64,000 nt of DNA. It comes from CBDCZY01 sp965224745 (lineage in GTDB: Bacteria > Pseudomonadota > Gammaproteobacteria > Methylococcales > Methylomonadaceae). Under the pieces are notes generated by a model. The model worked only from the letters and a program-made list of their open reading frames with translations. It was not told the DNA's origin and made no database searches. Positions 26,656-36,158 of this stretch are shown here, piece by piece (position 1 is the first letter of the stretch; each line of letters starts with the position of its first letter). Both the position numbers and the translations under genes were made by a program. The DNA lies in the NCBI GenBank assembly GCA_965224745.1, contig CBDCZY010000002.1, forward strand, positions 868,001-932,000. The letters are read 5' to 3'.

Positions 26656-27153
26656 TCAAACATCCCAGCTTTCTTTTTTTAGGTCATGAATCATGCGTAA
26701 AGCGCACTCGCGACCTTCATAGTACCGAGGTATACGCATCATTTCAGTATAGCCTAGGGATCGATAAAACTGTTTAGCAACCCTATTGGTTGCACGGACT
26801 TCAAGGTAGATATCGGTTATTCCCGCAGTGACAGCTGTTTTTTCAAGCCAATGTAATAAATCCTGACCTATTCTAATTCGCTGATGGGAAGGTTTTACTG
26901 CCAGTAAGTTGAGATGAGAGTGATCCTCGAAAAATTCCATTATCGCAAATCCTACCAGGCAAGATTGATCTAGAGCGACCAGAGCGACCACTTCACTGGC
27001 AAAGATATGCCTGATAACTTTTTGGGTTTTCCAAGACCAGGTCAGCCCTTCTTCTATTAATTCCCGCGACATAATGCTTATTGTTTGTGCATCCGACAAT
27101 CGGGCGAGTGTGAACTCAATTTTATGGGTAGAACGGTAGCTAATCGATTCCAT
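26656..27153 (-). CDS. GNAT-family N-acetyltransferase (RimI-like)
   Basis: Transfers acetyl from acetyl-CoA to an amine, perhaps a protein N-terminus. The acetyl-CoA binding signature is LLAVKPSHQRIRIGQDLLHWL, preceded by a strand-turn VGFAIMEFFEDHSHLN and followed by IYLEVRATNRVAKQFYRSLGY, the classic N-A-x-FY region of RimI-type enzymes. I chose ATG at 27153 (MESISYRST), giving 165 residues; the frame extends to a TTG at 27213 without a ribosome site. The gene stands alone on the minus strand. Confidence 0.8.
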   Translation of the reverse strand: MESISYRSTHKIEFTLARLSDAQTISIMSRELIEEGLTWSWKTQKVIRHIFASEVVALVALDQSCLVGFAIMEFFEDHSHLNLLAVKPSHQRIRIGQDLLHWLEKTAVTAGITDIYLEVRATNRVAKQFYRSLGYTEMMRIPRYYEGRECALRMIHDLKKESWDV

Positions 27154-27462
27154 TTTTCTATTGTACTCTTCGGATGAATCTTGTAACAATAATAAACCAA
27201 AACAGCTAACCAAATGTAGTTCCTATCGTACTATCAGGTCATATTAAATGTTAAACTCAACTTTCAGTGGCTCTGATGAGTAAGATGCTAGTTTGAGCTC
27301 AACGGCCGACGATGTTGTGCAGACCAGTCTGAAAGCGCAATAGTGCTAGAAGTAGTGTTGCAATGCCAGAGATACCTCGTTTTATCTATTGCTAAAGCGG
27401 CAACGGTATTATTTCCAAAAGAAATGATGCTCAAATACCGATGGAAATATTAGGAGTAAGCC

Positions 27463-27840
27463 ATGCCTACTAAAAAAGATCTTGATAAAGCCAGGCTCGA
27501 TAATATCGTAGCCAATGCCCAAAAGAGTAAAGCTGACCGTGAAAAGGGGTATCGGGAACAAGCCCTTAAATTATATCCCTGGATTTGTGGACGTTGCAGG
27601 AGAGAGTTTGATCATAGTACTCTGCGCGAACTAACGGTTCACCACAAAAACCACAATCATGACGACAACCCTACTGACGGCAGTAACTGGGAGTTACTGT
27701 GTTTGTATTGCCATGATAATGAGCACCAACGTTATGAGGAGGCTCGAAATAGCAGTTCCAACTCGACTGCCAGTAACACTCAGTCAGGGACGTTTAATCC
27801 ATTTGCGAATTTAGGCGATTTGTTGAATAAGGACGATTGA
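27463..27840 (+). CDS. yajD: YajD-family HNH nuclease
   Basis: A 125-residue protein with an HNH fold: two Cys pairs CGRC (near residues 44-47) and CLYC bracket a zinc, and LTVHHKNHNHDDNPTDGSNWELLCLYCHDNEH contains the His-Asn-His core (written here as three parts: LTVHHKNHNH, DDNPTDGSNW, ELLCLYCHDNEH). Length and N-terminal Lys/Arg-rich helix match E. coli YajD. The Ser/Asn-rich C-terminus is extra. Physiological role is not known. AGGAG lies six to seven bases before the ATG. A repeat element begins at its stop codon. Confidence 0.85.
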   Translation: MPTKKDLDKARLDNIVANAQKSKADREKGYREQALKLYPWICGRCRREFDHSTLRELTVHHKNHNHDDNPTDGSNWELLCLYCHDNEHQRYEEARNSSSNSTASNTQSGTFNPFANLGDLLNKDD

Positions 27841-27947
27841 AGTAAGAAGCCAAGATTTATTCATATACGAAAATTTGACGCAGAATTCTTGTTTATCTTC
27901 TAGACGTAGTAACAGGCTAAAAACTTAGTGCTTAGTAATGGATCCAC
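27841..27947 (+). repeat. Diverged copy C of a palindromic intergenic repeat
   Basis: Directly after the yajD stop, ATATACGAAAATTTGACGCAG (split: ATATACGAAAATT, TGACGCAG) and GTTTATCTTCTAGACGTAGTAAC match the inner part of the better-preserved copy at 45033-45199. The first 20 bases (GTAAGAAGCCAAGATT) are a weaker match to its CTAAGGAGCGAGGATT end. Similarity fades beyond about 27920. Confidence 0.5.
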
Positions 27948-27965
27948 AGAATCTTGGAGCATTGT

Positions 27966-28457
27966 TTAAGACGATTTTTTGAGAGACCGATAAGCGGAGT
28001 GATAATAAAGCAACGGCTCATCACCATGACACTTGACCGCTTGTACCTCACCAATTAGCACCCAATGTGAACCCGCCAACAGTTTTTGGGATAAAGCACA
28101 TTCTAATGATGCGAGGCAATCATCAAAAACAGGCGCTCCTCCAGCGCCTCCAGGCTGCCACTTGACCTTGGAAAAACGATCTTCGTGACTACAACCCCCA
28201 GAAAAATTGTCTGAGATTGACTGCTGATCAACGCTGAGAATATTGACAGCAAATGATTGGCAAATTTCTATCCCCTGATAAGTATCGGCAGTTGTATTTA
28301 GACAGACTAAAATTTGGGGCGGTTCCAGAGATACGCTGGAAAACGAGGTGGCAGTCATGCCCTGTAAGCCATATTGCTCTGTTTGGGTGGTAACAACCGT
28401 AACGCCGCTGGCCCATAATCTTAATGCGCTTTTAAAATCTTCTGCCGCTACAGTCAT
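27966..28457 (-). CDS. Flavin reductase-domain protein
   Basis: A 163-residue FMN-binding split-barrel protein that likely reduces flavin with NAD(P)H, often for a partner monooxygenase. Family landmarks: LWASGVTVVTT, GLQGMTATSFSSVSLEPP, SFAVNILS, RFSKVKW, ALSQKLLAGSHWVLIGEV and LLYYHSAYRSL. No monooxygenase gene is next to it. It has an ATG start and stands alone on the minus strand, between yajD and a penicillin-acylase-type gene. Confidence 0.85.
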   Translation of the reverse strand: MTVAAEDFKSALRLWASGVTVVTTQTEQYGLQGMTATSFSSVSLEPPQILVCLNTTADTYQGIEICQSFAVNILSVDQQSISDNFSGGCSHEDRFSKVKWQPGGAGGAPVFDDCLASLECALSQKLLAGSHWVLIGEVQAVKCHGDEPLLYYHSAYRSLKKSS

Positions 28458-28522
28458 AATGATTAAATCTTAACCTCTAAATTATATGGATGTTATTCGT
28501 TCTATCGCAGAATAAATTATGT

Positions 28523-28560
28523 GGTGATTTGACGCAATTAATAGGTCAAATCACCCTTTT
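28523..28560 (+). terminator. Strong hairpin with T-tract on the plus strand
   Basis: GGTGATTTGAC (28523-28533) and GTCAAATCACC (28545-28555) pair perfectly across 11 bases, followed by CTTTT. It has the form of an intrinsic terminator on the plus strand, yet the neighbouring genes on both sides run on the minus strand. It may protect the flavin reductase promoter region, or end an unseen plus-strand transcript. Confidence 0.55.
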
Positions 28561-28642
28561 AATTGGCACAGTACCACAATTAATTAAGATAACCTATTGA
28601 GAGGTAATATTCGATTTTTCTTTTAGAGACACCCTGACTAAA

Positions 28643-31048
28643 CTACTGGGTATTATTCGGCACAAAAGTTGTTTTGTGTTCATGGATATCGGAAATAAGC
28701 TTTAAAGGTAACCCTTGCTGCCAGTAGGTATGTTGATCATTATAGTTGGGTGATAGTGGATGACCAGACTGTCCGGCTGGCATCACTAATATGCCCTCTT
28801 CCATGTGTCCAGGTGAAACAACTAACCTTTGACTTACACCGAATTTGTTATATGTCACATTGACACAAAAGCTGCATCCTGAGAGTGGGCGCGTCGGCAT
28901 ATCAAGTAAAGAACCTGCAGCAGGAATGATTTTACTAAAAGGATGGCTCACCTGAGGTCTGTTAACTATCCCCCACGGGAGTGCCTGTAAATTTTGTACG
29001 TCATAGGTTTGCTTTAATTTGTCAGCGCTTTGCTCAAGGGAGGTCAGGATTAATTGGTTCCAACTGCTAAATCGGTCGGGTTTTGGTTGCGTTTCAGGTA
29101 TTTTTTGACTGAGTAACGCCCTCAGCGGCGTATCCATTTTGTACCAATGATAATGAAAATTTGGATCTAGCTTTTGACACGCCTGAAAAAATGATGGAAG
29201 AACATTCTTTACCAGCTGTTTTCTAAACTCTACTAATAGTCCAAAACCTAGACTGTCAACATTAGCTTTACCGTCCCAGCTTTTAACAGCCTGACGCAGA
29301 TCAGCCTGGCCCGGTTTATTTTGAATTATTTTGTCAGTCAATACATTTAGTGCCAATTGGTGGTAAAACTGATAAAAATCGCTGACGGTATCCAATTGTA
29401 GTTGGTGTAAATCAGTCTCTTTGATGTTTTCCATCTCAGTTAATCGCTGACTAATTCTAAAAGCGCGATAACTATTTCCATAGTTGTGTCCGACAACATA
29501 AGGGTATTCCGTTCCTAACGTTCGATTATTTGCCGTGGCTAAAAAACCTTGAGGCGGGTTCACCACTCGAGGTAACTTAGATGGTTTGATGTAACCTTGC
29601 CATCCTACATTTGGTTTAGCCCAAGAGACGGCCTCGGAACCATCAAATCCTTTCCTAAAGGGTATGCTGCCGGTTAAAGTCCAAGCAATATTGCCCTGAT
29701 CGTCCGCCAGCATGATATTGCTTGGCGGCATACCGGCTTGGTTGAACAATGTTATCGCATCTTCAAGCGTGTCTGTTTGATCGATATCCAGTAGATTGAA
29801 ATTAATGGTTGCTGGATCCAGCGCACTCCATTTTAGTGCCACAGGATGACCCAGCAATGTCTCCGGCATGACTGGACCCCATATCGTTTGCTTTACAGTA
29901 AGATCAAAATCCGGCTGATCTTTTATCTTGATAGTTTCAGCTGTTGTCTCAAAGGCTTGCCATCCCTCTGGTGTTTGATAAAGGTTTTGATCGTCTGGAT
30001 GAAGATCAAGTTTTACCAAATCTCGTACATCCGCCATCAAATTAGTATACCCCCAAGCAACTTTGTTATTCGTTCCTGCCAGTAATAAAGGTACGCCAGG
30101 CAATGTTACACCCGCTAATCGAGTGTTTCCATACTGCAGTGAGGCTCGATACCAGATATTAGGTACGCCAAGCGGTAAATGCATGTCATTGGCTAAGATA
30201 GCTCGGTGGTCATGGGTTTTTAGACCGCTTACTGCCCATTGGTTCGAGCCTGGGCCGACATCCCTGATTAATGCAGCTTGCTGAAAAAATTCGAATGAAG
30301 GTGGCGTTATGCGCTTAGCCCAAGGTTTAGGCTGTAACAATGATGCTAATTGCTTTGCTGGGATAGGTTGTGCAGGACGATGAGACTGCTCACCTCCCTG
30401 TAAAATGGTATCGTATGAGTCTGCATCCGGGGTAAAAAAAGCAACAGTTTTAGCTGGCAAAAGGTGATGCATGATACTCAGCATGCGTTCATCTTGGTTG
30501 CCCCCGCTCAGTAATTGAAACATCGATAATGCTACTAAAATGCAATCTTCTTGACGCCACGGTTCCGGCTGGTATTGGAGTGCAAGGAACTCAAAAGGAA
30601 ACACTGTTTGTTGTGCAATAAAGTGGTTTACACCCTCCACATAAGCTTGTAACACGTCTTTTTGGTTAGGCGGCAATTGAGTGGCTACTTTTTTGGCCAC
30701 ACGTTCAAAGCCAAGAATTCGTTGATTGCTATCAATCTTCAGGGCGGGCTCACCGAAAATTTCCGCCAAGCGTCCGGAAGATCTGCGCCGTAGCAAATCC
30801 ATTTGAAACAAACGGTCTCTGGCGGTTAAATACCCGAGTGTCATGAAAGCATCTTGCCGCGATTTAGCACGGATCAGGGGAACTCCAAATTGATCTTGAG
30901 AGACAGTAGTGGCGCCATCCAGTTGCTTAATCACTACGTTGTTTTCCCCATTAGGCAAAGAAGCAGTCAACAAATAACCAACAACAATGACTAGAATAAG
31001 ACTACCCAGACCGAACAACAACATAAATCCTTTAAGTAATTTTTTCAT
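28643..31048 (-). CDS. Penicillin acylase-family N-terminal-nucleophile hydrolase
   Basis: A precursor of about 801 residues that would self-cleave into alpha and beta chains. An N-terminal membrane or signal segment (FMLLFGLGSLILVIVVGYLL) targets the periplasm. The alpha part has FGVPLIRAKSRQDAFMTLGYLTARDRLFQMD-type family sequence (D.FGVP.I.A and ARDRLFQ). The nucleophile Ser begins the beta chain in GPGSNQWAVSG, at about residue 268. Oxyanion-region and Asn landmarks (LANDMHLPLG, PNIWYRA) follow. Substrates could be amides such as acyl-homoserine lactones; they cannot be told from sequence. I chose ATG 31048 over an upstream TTG at 31072. Confidence 0.88.
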   Translation of the reverse strand: MKKLLKGFMLLFGLGSLILVIVVGYLLTASLPNGENNVVIKQLDGATTVSQDQFGVPLIRAKSRQDAFMTLGYLTARDRLFQMDLLRRRSSGRLAEIFGEPALKIDSNQRILGFERVAKKVATQLPPNQKDVLQAYVEGVNHFIAQQTVFPFEFLALQYQPEPWRQEDCILVALSMFQLLSGGNQDERMLSIMHHLLPAKTVAFFTPDADSYDTILQGGEQSHRPAQPIPAKQLASLLQPKPWAKRITPPSFEFFQQAALIRDVGPGSNQWAVSGLKTHDHRAILANDMHLPLGVPNIWYRASLQYGNTRLAGVTLPGVPLLLAGTNNKVAWGYTNLMADVRDLVKLDLHPDDQNLYQTPEGWQAFETTAETIKIKDQPDFDLTVKQTIWGPVMPETLLGHPVALKWSALDPATINFNLLDIDQTDTLEDAITLFNQAGMPPSNIMLADDQGNIAWTLTGSIPFRKGFDGSEAVSWAKPNVGWQGYIKPSKLPRVVNPPQGFLATANNRTLGTEYPYVVGHNYGNSYRAFRISQRLTEMENIKETDLHQLQLDTVSDFYQFYHQLALNVLTDKIIQNKPGQADLRQAVKSWDGKANVDSLGFGLLVEFRKQLVKNVLPSFFQACQKLDPNFHYHWYKMDTPLRALLSQKIPETQPKPDRFSSWNQLILTSLEQSADKLKQTYDVQNLQALPWGIVNRPQVSHPFSKIIPAAGSLLDMPTRPLSGCSFCVNVTYNKFGVSQRLVVSPGHMEEGILVMPAGQSGHPLSPNYNDQHTYWQQGLPLKLISDIHEHKTTFVPNNTQ

Positions 31049-31133
31049 GATGATAATGTTCGTGAGTGGCAACTTTTCCAGATTTTTTCAAAAATTTTAT
31101 AAATTTCCTGGTCTCAATTAATCAGAAATAGAA

Positions 31134-34100
31134 TTAGTCACTGTACTCTACCGGTTGTGGCACTTTCTTGATACTTACCAACGAACCTATGTGTGATCGT
31201 ATTAAGCAAAGAGCTGGAACCAGCACAAGTGTAATCAGCGTCGCAAAGGCAACGCCAAAGGCTAAACTAATCGCCATGGGAATAAGGAATTGTGCTTGAG
31301 TGCTTGTTTCAGTAATGATCGGCCCTAACCCGGCACAAGTCGTCAATGTGGTAAAAAATATGGCTCTGAAACGACGTTGGCAGGCAGTGATGATCGCTTC
31401 AGGATAAGGCATTCCTTGTGCCCTTAGACGATTTATTAAGTCTAATAAAATAACCGAATCATTGACCACAACCCCTGACAATGCAACCAATCCGAACACC
31501 GAAAAAAAACTGACCGGATACCCCAACAGCCAATGACCAATCGCGGCGCCGACAAATCCCATCGGGATCACGGACATAATGATTAACGGCTGGGTATAAC
31601 TTTTCAGTTGGACGGCAAGCACTGAAAAGATGGCGATTAAAGCAACCAACATCGCCTTAGATAGGCTTTGCATGCTATCCATCCGTTCTTTTTCAGCCCC
31701 TTCGAACGAATAGAATAAGCCTGGTATATCTTGAGATAGTGTTACCAAGACTTTGTTGCGCAATCGATCATTAATTTGATTGGCATTTGCTAAGTTTGCA
31801 TCTACTTTTGCGCTTACCGTGACAATACGGCGTCTATCGGCACGCTCAATGGTGGCATAGCCTCGATCTTCAGTGACTTTAGCAACCGTCTTGAAAGGGA
31901 CTTCCTCACCGCTGGCCAATCTGATTCTCATATTATAGATCGTAGCTAAGCGCCGTCGTTTCGACTCCGGGTAGCGAACCATGACTTTTATGTCATCTCT
32001 ACCACGTTGCACCCGCTGAGCTTCGGCACCGTAAAATGCCTGCCTGACCTGCCTGGCAAGATCGTTTAAGGTTAACCCCGCTGTAACTCCAGCCGAGGTA
32101 ATAGCAAGTTGCAGTTCAGGCTTGCCAGGTTCAAAAGAATCTTTTACCTCAACCACGCCTTGGTACTGCTTTAAGGTTCTTTTTAAAACATTGGTTGCGA
32201 TCAATAGCTGCTCGAAATTGGCATGCGACAACTCCACGTTTATATCGTCACCCGCTGACATCAGCGTACTTTTAAACGTAATTTCTGCGCCTGGGTATTC
32301 ACCAATCCTGCTGCGCCAATTAGCTTCCAGCGCAGTGGTCTTTAAAGTGCGATTTTCCGATGGCAACAATTCAATCTTTACCTCACCAAAGTTCGCACCA
32401 GTCGAGGAATCGGCTGTACCGGCCGGCCCGCCGCGACCTGAAAAGGGTGCAAAACCAACACTGGCTGACATATTACGGATGATTGAAGGTGACGCATCAG
32501 GTAACGTCTTATCAAAATGTTGGCGCATCGCTTCAGCAGCTTGCAGCATACTCCTAATAACTAACTCCGTTTGTTGAGCCGTCGTTCCGCTCGGCATTCT
32601 GACCTTGGCAGCAATGCTATCTGACTCAACTTGCGGAAAGAACACCGATTCTAAATACCCCCCTTTAATAGTACCGACGGTTAACATAAAGATGCTAAAG
32701 GCAGCTGCCACCGTAACATAGGGCCATTTCAAAGCAAGTTTCAGCACAGGCATATACATGGTTACAATAAACCGCTGCAGCAGTCGTCTCAAATACTGTT
32801 GCATCATGGGAATTGCTCCATCATTACTAATATGTCGAACACTGGCAAGATGCGCTGGCAAAATAAAACAAGCTTCTAGCAGTGATATGAACAACACGCT
32901 GATAACGATCACCGGAATGACCCATAGTATTTGACCTAAAATACCAGTGGTAAACAGTAACGGTATAAACGCTAAGATGGTGGTCAGAATACCAATGCAA
33001 ACGGGAGCAATGACTTCTTTAAGCCCTTCAATAGCAGCCGGTAATGGTGCCAGACCTTGTTCTCGCTTGGCAAAAACATTTTCACCGACAATAATGGCGT
33101 CATCAACGACTACACCTAACACCAAAATAAAAGCGAACAACGACACCATGTTGATCGAAGCGCCTGATGTGTATGTCAGCAAAAAAGCACCCAAAAAAGA
33201 AATGGGTATCCCCATCGTAGTCCAAAAAGCTAGTCTTAGATTAAGAAAAAGTACCAATACCGCAAATACTAAAATCAATCCCATCAAACCATTGCGTACC
33301 AACAAACCGATTCGTGCCCGTAATTTTTCCGCACGATTAGACCAAACCGCTTTAGCTAATCCTTTCGGCAATGCTAACTGATCAACATACTCTTTCACCC
33401 GTTCTTCAATGTTAAGAACTTGTTGTTCGCCAACCCTTGATACGGCGACAAAAACAGCAGGCTGGCCATTGAAGAGATTGACCTGGTCGGTCGCTTCAAA
33501 GCCATCCTTTACCACACCGACATCTCGCAATCTAACCACCGCTCCATCAGTCTGCGAACGTAGTACGATAGCCCCGAAATCATTACTGCGATAGGCTTGA
33601 CCATTGGTTCGAAGTAGAATTTCACGTTGTTCCGTTCGAATAGTGCCACCCGGTAAATTAATCGAAAAATTACGGACTGCATCGACTACTTGATCAAATC
33701 TAAGGCCATGTTTACGCAATGCGTCTTCACTCAATTCAATACTGATTTCGTAATTTCTGACCCCTTTAACAGTAGCAATCGAAATGCCTTCCATCGCAGT
33801 AATATCATCCCGAACACGGTAAGCCAATTCTCGTAAAGTACGTTCTGAAACCTGTCCATAAAGCGCGATAGTAATCGCATCGCTAATGTTGGATGTATCC
33901 TCGATACTGGGTTCTTCAGCATCTTCAGGAGGAAAGTTCTGGATTTGCTCTACCGCTGACTTTACATCATCTAACACTTCTCTATCATCGACATGATCCT
34001 CAAGTTCCGCCGTCACCGCCCCTGCTCCCTCAGCAGCTACTGAACGCACTTTTTGAATACCATCAATCCCTGTAATCGCTTCTTCAACTCTGCGGTTAAT

Positions 34101-34316
34101 GCTTTCTTCTACTTCTTCGGGTGTAGAACCGGGATAAGGCACATTAACGGTAATGGTACGAGGATCTATTTCTGGGAAAATTTCAATGGTCGAGTTCCAG
34201 GCGGCTACCAATCCACATAACATGATCAGCACCATGAGTAAGTTGGCAGCAATCGAATTGTTGGCGAACCATACCAGCAAGCCCTTTTGATCATTAGGTG
34301 CCTGAATTCTATTCAT
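31134..34316 (-). CDS. RND efflux transporter permease (AcrB/HAE1 type)
   Basis: An inner-membrane proton-driven drug or solute exporter of 1060 residues. It shows the duplicated RND layout: TM1 (NLLMVLIMLCGLVAAW), periplasmic loop 1 (YPGSTPEEVEESI), a six-helix block with LGVVVDDAIIVGEN, which carries the proton-relay Asp pair, a second loop, and a second block with VALSGVVVNDSVILLD. Its start overlaps the stop of the adaptor gene by four bases (ATGA), so both are translated together. No outer-membrane channel gene is adjacent. A stump of a TetR gene upstream suggests lost control. Confidence 0.93.
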   Translation of the reverse strand: MNRIQAPNDQKGLLVWFANNSIAANLLMVLIMLCGLVAAWNSTIEIFPEIDPRTITVNVPYPGSTPEEVEESINRRVEEAITGIDGIQKVRSVAAEGAGAVTAELEDHVDDREVLDDVKSAVEQIQNFPPEDAEEPSIEDTSNISDAITIALYGQVSERTLRELAYRVRDDITAMEGISIATVKGVRNYEISIELSEDALRKHGLRFDQVVDAVRNFSINLPGGTIRTEQREILLRTNGQAYRSNDFGAIVLRSQTDGAVVRLRDVGVVKDGFEATDQVNLFNGQPAVFVAVSRVGEQQVLNIEERVKEYVDQLALPKGLAKAVWSNRAEKLRARIGLLVRNGLMGLILVFAVLVLFLNLRLAFWTTMGIPISFLGAFLLTYTSGASINMVSLFAFILVLGVVVDDAIIVGENVFAKREQGLAPLPAAIEGLKEVIAPVCIGILTTILAFIPLLFTTGILGQILWVIPVIVISVLFISLLEACFILPAHLASVRHISNDGAIPMMQQYLRRLLQRFIVTMYMPVLKLALKWPYVTVAAAFSIFMLTVGTIKGGYLESVFFPQVESDSIAAKVRMPSGTTAQQTELVIRSMLQAAEAMRQHFDKTLPDASPSIIRNMSASVGFAPFSGRGGPAGTADSSTGANFGEVKIELLPSENRTLKTTALEANWRSRIGEYPGAEITFKSTLMSAGDDINVELSHANFEQLLIATNVLKRTLKQYQGVVEVKDSFEPGKPELQLAITSAGVTAGLTLNDLARQVRQAFYGAEAQRVQRGRDDIKVMVRYPESKRRRLATIYNMRIRLASGEEVPFKTVAKVTEDRGYATIERADRRRIVTVSAKVDANLANANQINDRLRNKVLVTLSQDIPGLFYSFEGAEKERMDSMQSLSKAMLVALIAIFSVLAVQLKSYTQPLIIMSVIPMGFVGAAIGHWLLGYPVSFFSVFGLVALSGVVVNDSVILLDLINRLRAQGMPYPEAIITACQRRFRAIFFTTLTTCAGLGPIITETSTQAQFLIPMAISLAFGVAFATLITLVLVPALCLIRSHIGSLVSIKKVPQPVEYSD

Positions 34317-35497
34317 GATCCATTTTTGGTCTGTTTGGTGCGAACCTGCATATTGTCCGTGACCACATCCAAAGTACTGGTTACTACTAATGAATTGGCA
34401 GGTAACCCGCGTACAATAATCTCACTGTCGCTTTTATGAACAATCTCTGGCTTTACGATAGCCAGTTGCTCTTCCTTAACTAACCAAAGCATAGCATCCT
34501 CCCGCATGACTGAACTTGGTAACGTTGTTACCTCACTGAGCGTTGTCAATTCAAATTCAACATTCACAAATAAACCTGGTATCACTTTATCTTTAAGTTC
34601 TGCGGGAATAGCTTGGCTGGGTAAACTAACAATGACTTTGGCGAGCCTTGAAATGCTATCTAACTCACTCTGAATACGCTCAACATGAGCCGGCAAGTCC
34701 AGTCTTTTGCCAGCCATTTCCAGCTTAAGTTTAACCGACGTTCCGGGGTGAGTTGGATCTTGATACGGTTCAACCCAGGCAAGCTGATCAACCTCCAGCG
34801 GCACAGGTATTTCGAATACATCATCACTATAGACACTGCCAATGGATTGATTGGCTGTTACCACTTTACCTCTGTCAATGGTAGCCTCGACCACTCGTCC
34901 GTTAAAAGGTAAACTAACCTGCGTGCGTTTCAAATTAACTCTGGCCTGACGTATGTTCGCTTTTGCTGCCTCAATACCTGCCAGAGCCTCCTTGATTTGG
35001 GGCTTTCTTGCCACCAGAGGCGGTATTGGTTTATCAAAATTAAGATTTTGCCAATCTTGTAACGCTGCTCTTTCCTCGGCCAGCTCAACCTGTAAATTTT
35101 TCTCCGCAGTGGCTAATTCTTTGCGCGCTTGGATGATAGCTAATTCAAAATCAACCCGCTCCAGTTCAAACAATACATCCTCTGCTTTAAACCGTCCCCC
35201 CGCTCTTAATTGCGGGTGCATTTTAACCACCTGACCACCCACCTGAGGAATAATATCAATACGGGTTCTGGCATTAACCACACCGTTGCCATTAACCACC
35301 AAAACTTTATCTGCTATCTGCGTTGTTAACGTTTGCACTAATGGTGCGTATGCCGCTTCGACTTGACTTTGCGGCTGATCTTTAAACATCGATAACCCCA
35401 TCGCCCCAAAAAAACCGAACAAAAGAATACCAATCACCAACAGTGGCTGTATGACCCAACGGTAAGTATGGGACCATTTTTCAAGTTGCGATTTCAT
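34313..35497 (-). CDS. RND efflux periplasmic adaptor subunit
   Basis: The membrane-fusion partner of the downstream RND permease, 394 residues. It has an N-terminal membrane anchor (LLVIGILLFGFFGAMGL), a barrel-hybrid half (VNGNGVVNARTRIDIIPQVGG, with LFELERVDFELAIIQAR starting the hairpin), a helical hairpin of about 60 residues, the returning half (VSLPFNGRVVEATIDRGKVV) and a C-terminal membrane-proximal domain. The first gene of the two-gene operon. The 128 bases before it contain no clear operator. Confidence 0.92.
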   Translation of the reverse strand: MKSQLEKWSHTYRWVIQPLLVIGILLFGFFGAMGLSMFKDQPQSQVEAAYAPLVQTLTTQIADKVLVVNGNGVVNARTRIDIIPQVGGQVVKMHPQLRAGGRFKAEDVLFELERVDFELAIIQARKELATAEKNLQVELAEERAALQDWQNLNFDKPIPPLVARKPQIKEALAGIEAAKANIRQARVNLKRTQVSLPFNGRVVEATIDRGKVVTANQSIGSVYSDDVFEIPVPLEVDQLAWVEPYQDPTHPGTSVKLKLEMAGKRLDLPAHVERIQSELDSISRLAKVIVSLPSQAIPAELKDKVIPGLFVNVEFELTTLSEVTTLPSSVMREDAMLWLVKEEQLAIVKPEIVHKSDSEIIVRGLPANSLVVTSTLDVVTDNMQVRTKQTKNGS

Positions 35498-35625
35498 TGT
35501 TACTTTTCGTTTAAATTATTAGATATAACCTAACTGGCTAGCAGCAGGTTTATTTTGTGTGTGTAGATAGATACTTTCCAAGACAGAAATTGGAAACGTT
35601 GGTTGCATGATGCTGACCTTATTTA

Positions 35626-35781
35626 TCAATGTAAGTTACTTCCTTCTATCTGAATAACCCTGCCAGACTCAAACTTGGCAATATGCTTTGCAAGCGCTTG
35701 AATCGTTGCTGCATGACAGCCTTGCTCAGCAAAAAAATCCCACGCTGCTTTCAGCAATTTTTCACGAGTATCTTTGACCAT
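35626..35781 (-). pseudogene. TetR/AcrR-type regulator reduced to its N-terminal helix-turn-helix
   Basis: A 51-codon frame whose first 30 residues (MVKDTREKLLKAAWDFFAEQ, then GCHAATIQALAKHI) match the DNA-binding start of TetR regulators: LLxAAxxxFxxxG...TIxxxA. After that the sequence turns into unrelated residues and stops, so about three quarters of the gene is missing. It lies 129 bases upstream of the RND operon in the same orientation, where TetR repressors of efflux pumps usually sit. The rest of 35498-36158 contains no other gene. Confidence 0.65.
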
Positions 35782-36102
35782 AATCTCGTTTATAACACTT
35801 AATATGCTAGTTTCAAATCGTTATTTAAAAGTGGTAAAAATAGCTGGAACTGATTAGAACTTTTGGTTGTGGCTTAAATATAAGAGACAAATCCGTTATT
35901 AAATCGGAATAAATAAGGTCGGAGTAAGATTAAATCTAATAATCGCGGTCACTCATTTATTAATATCGGATCAATCGTAATTGACCTTAAATAATCCAAA
36001 TTTTTAATAAGCTACCTCAGCTATAGACTAAAATTATCTATTAGGCAAATTGTAGCAACTTCTCCCCGAGAAAAATAATTCATCGTGACACTCTTATCAC
36101 AA

Positions 36103-36117
36103 TGGCACAGGAGTTGC
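36103..36117 (+). promoter_or_regulatory. Sigma-54 (RpoN) promoter of flgA
   Basis: TGGCAC (36103-36108), five bases, then TTGC (36114-36117): a perfect match to the -24/-12 consensus TGGCAC-N5-TTGC. It lies 41 bases before the flgA ATG. Transcription would then need an enhancer-binding activator such as FlrC or FleQ, as usual for mid-class flagellar genes in gammaproteobacteria. Confidence 0.8.
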
Positions 36118-36158
36118 TTAAACGTTGAATATCACTGTATTTTGACACGACTAGGGTT

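Noticed and set aside
28643..28700. 28523-28560 hairpin as terminator of the penicillin-acylase gene
   Set aside because: On the minus strand the hairpin has no T-tract, so it is not a convincing terminator for that gene.
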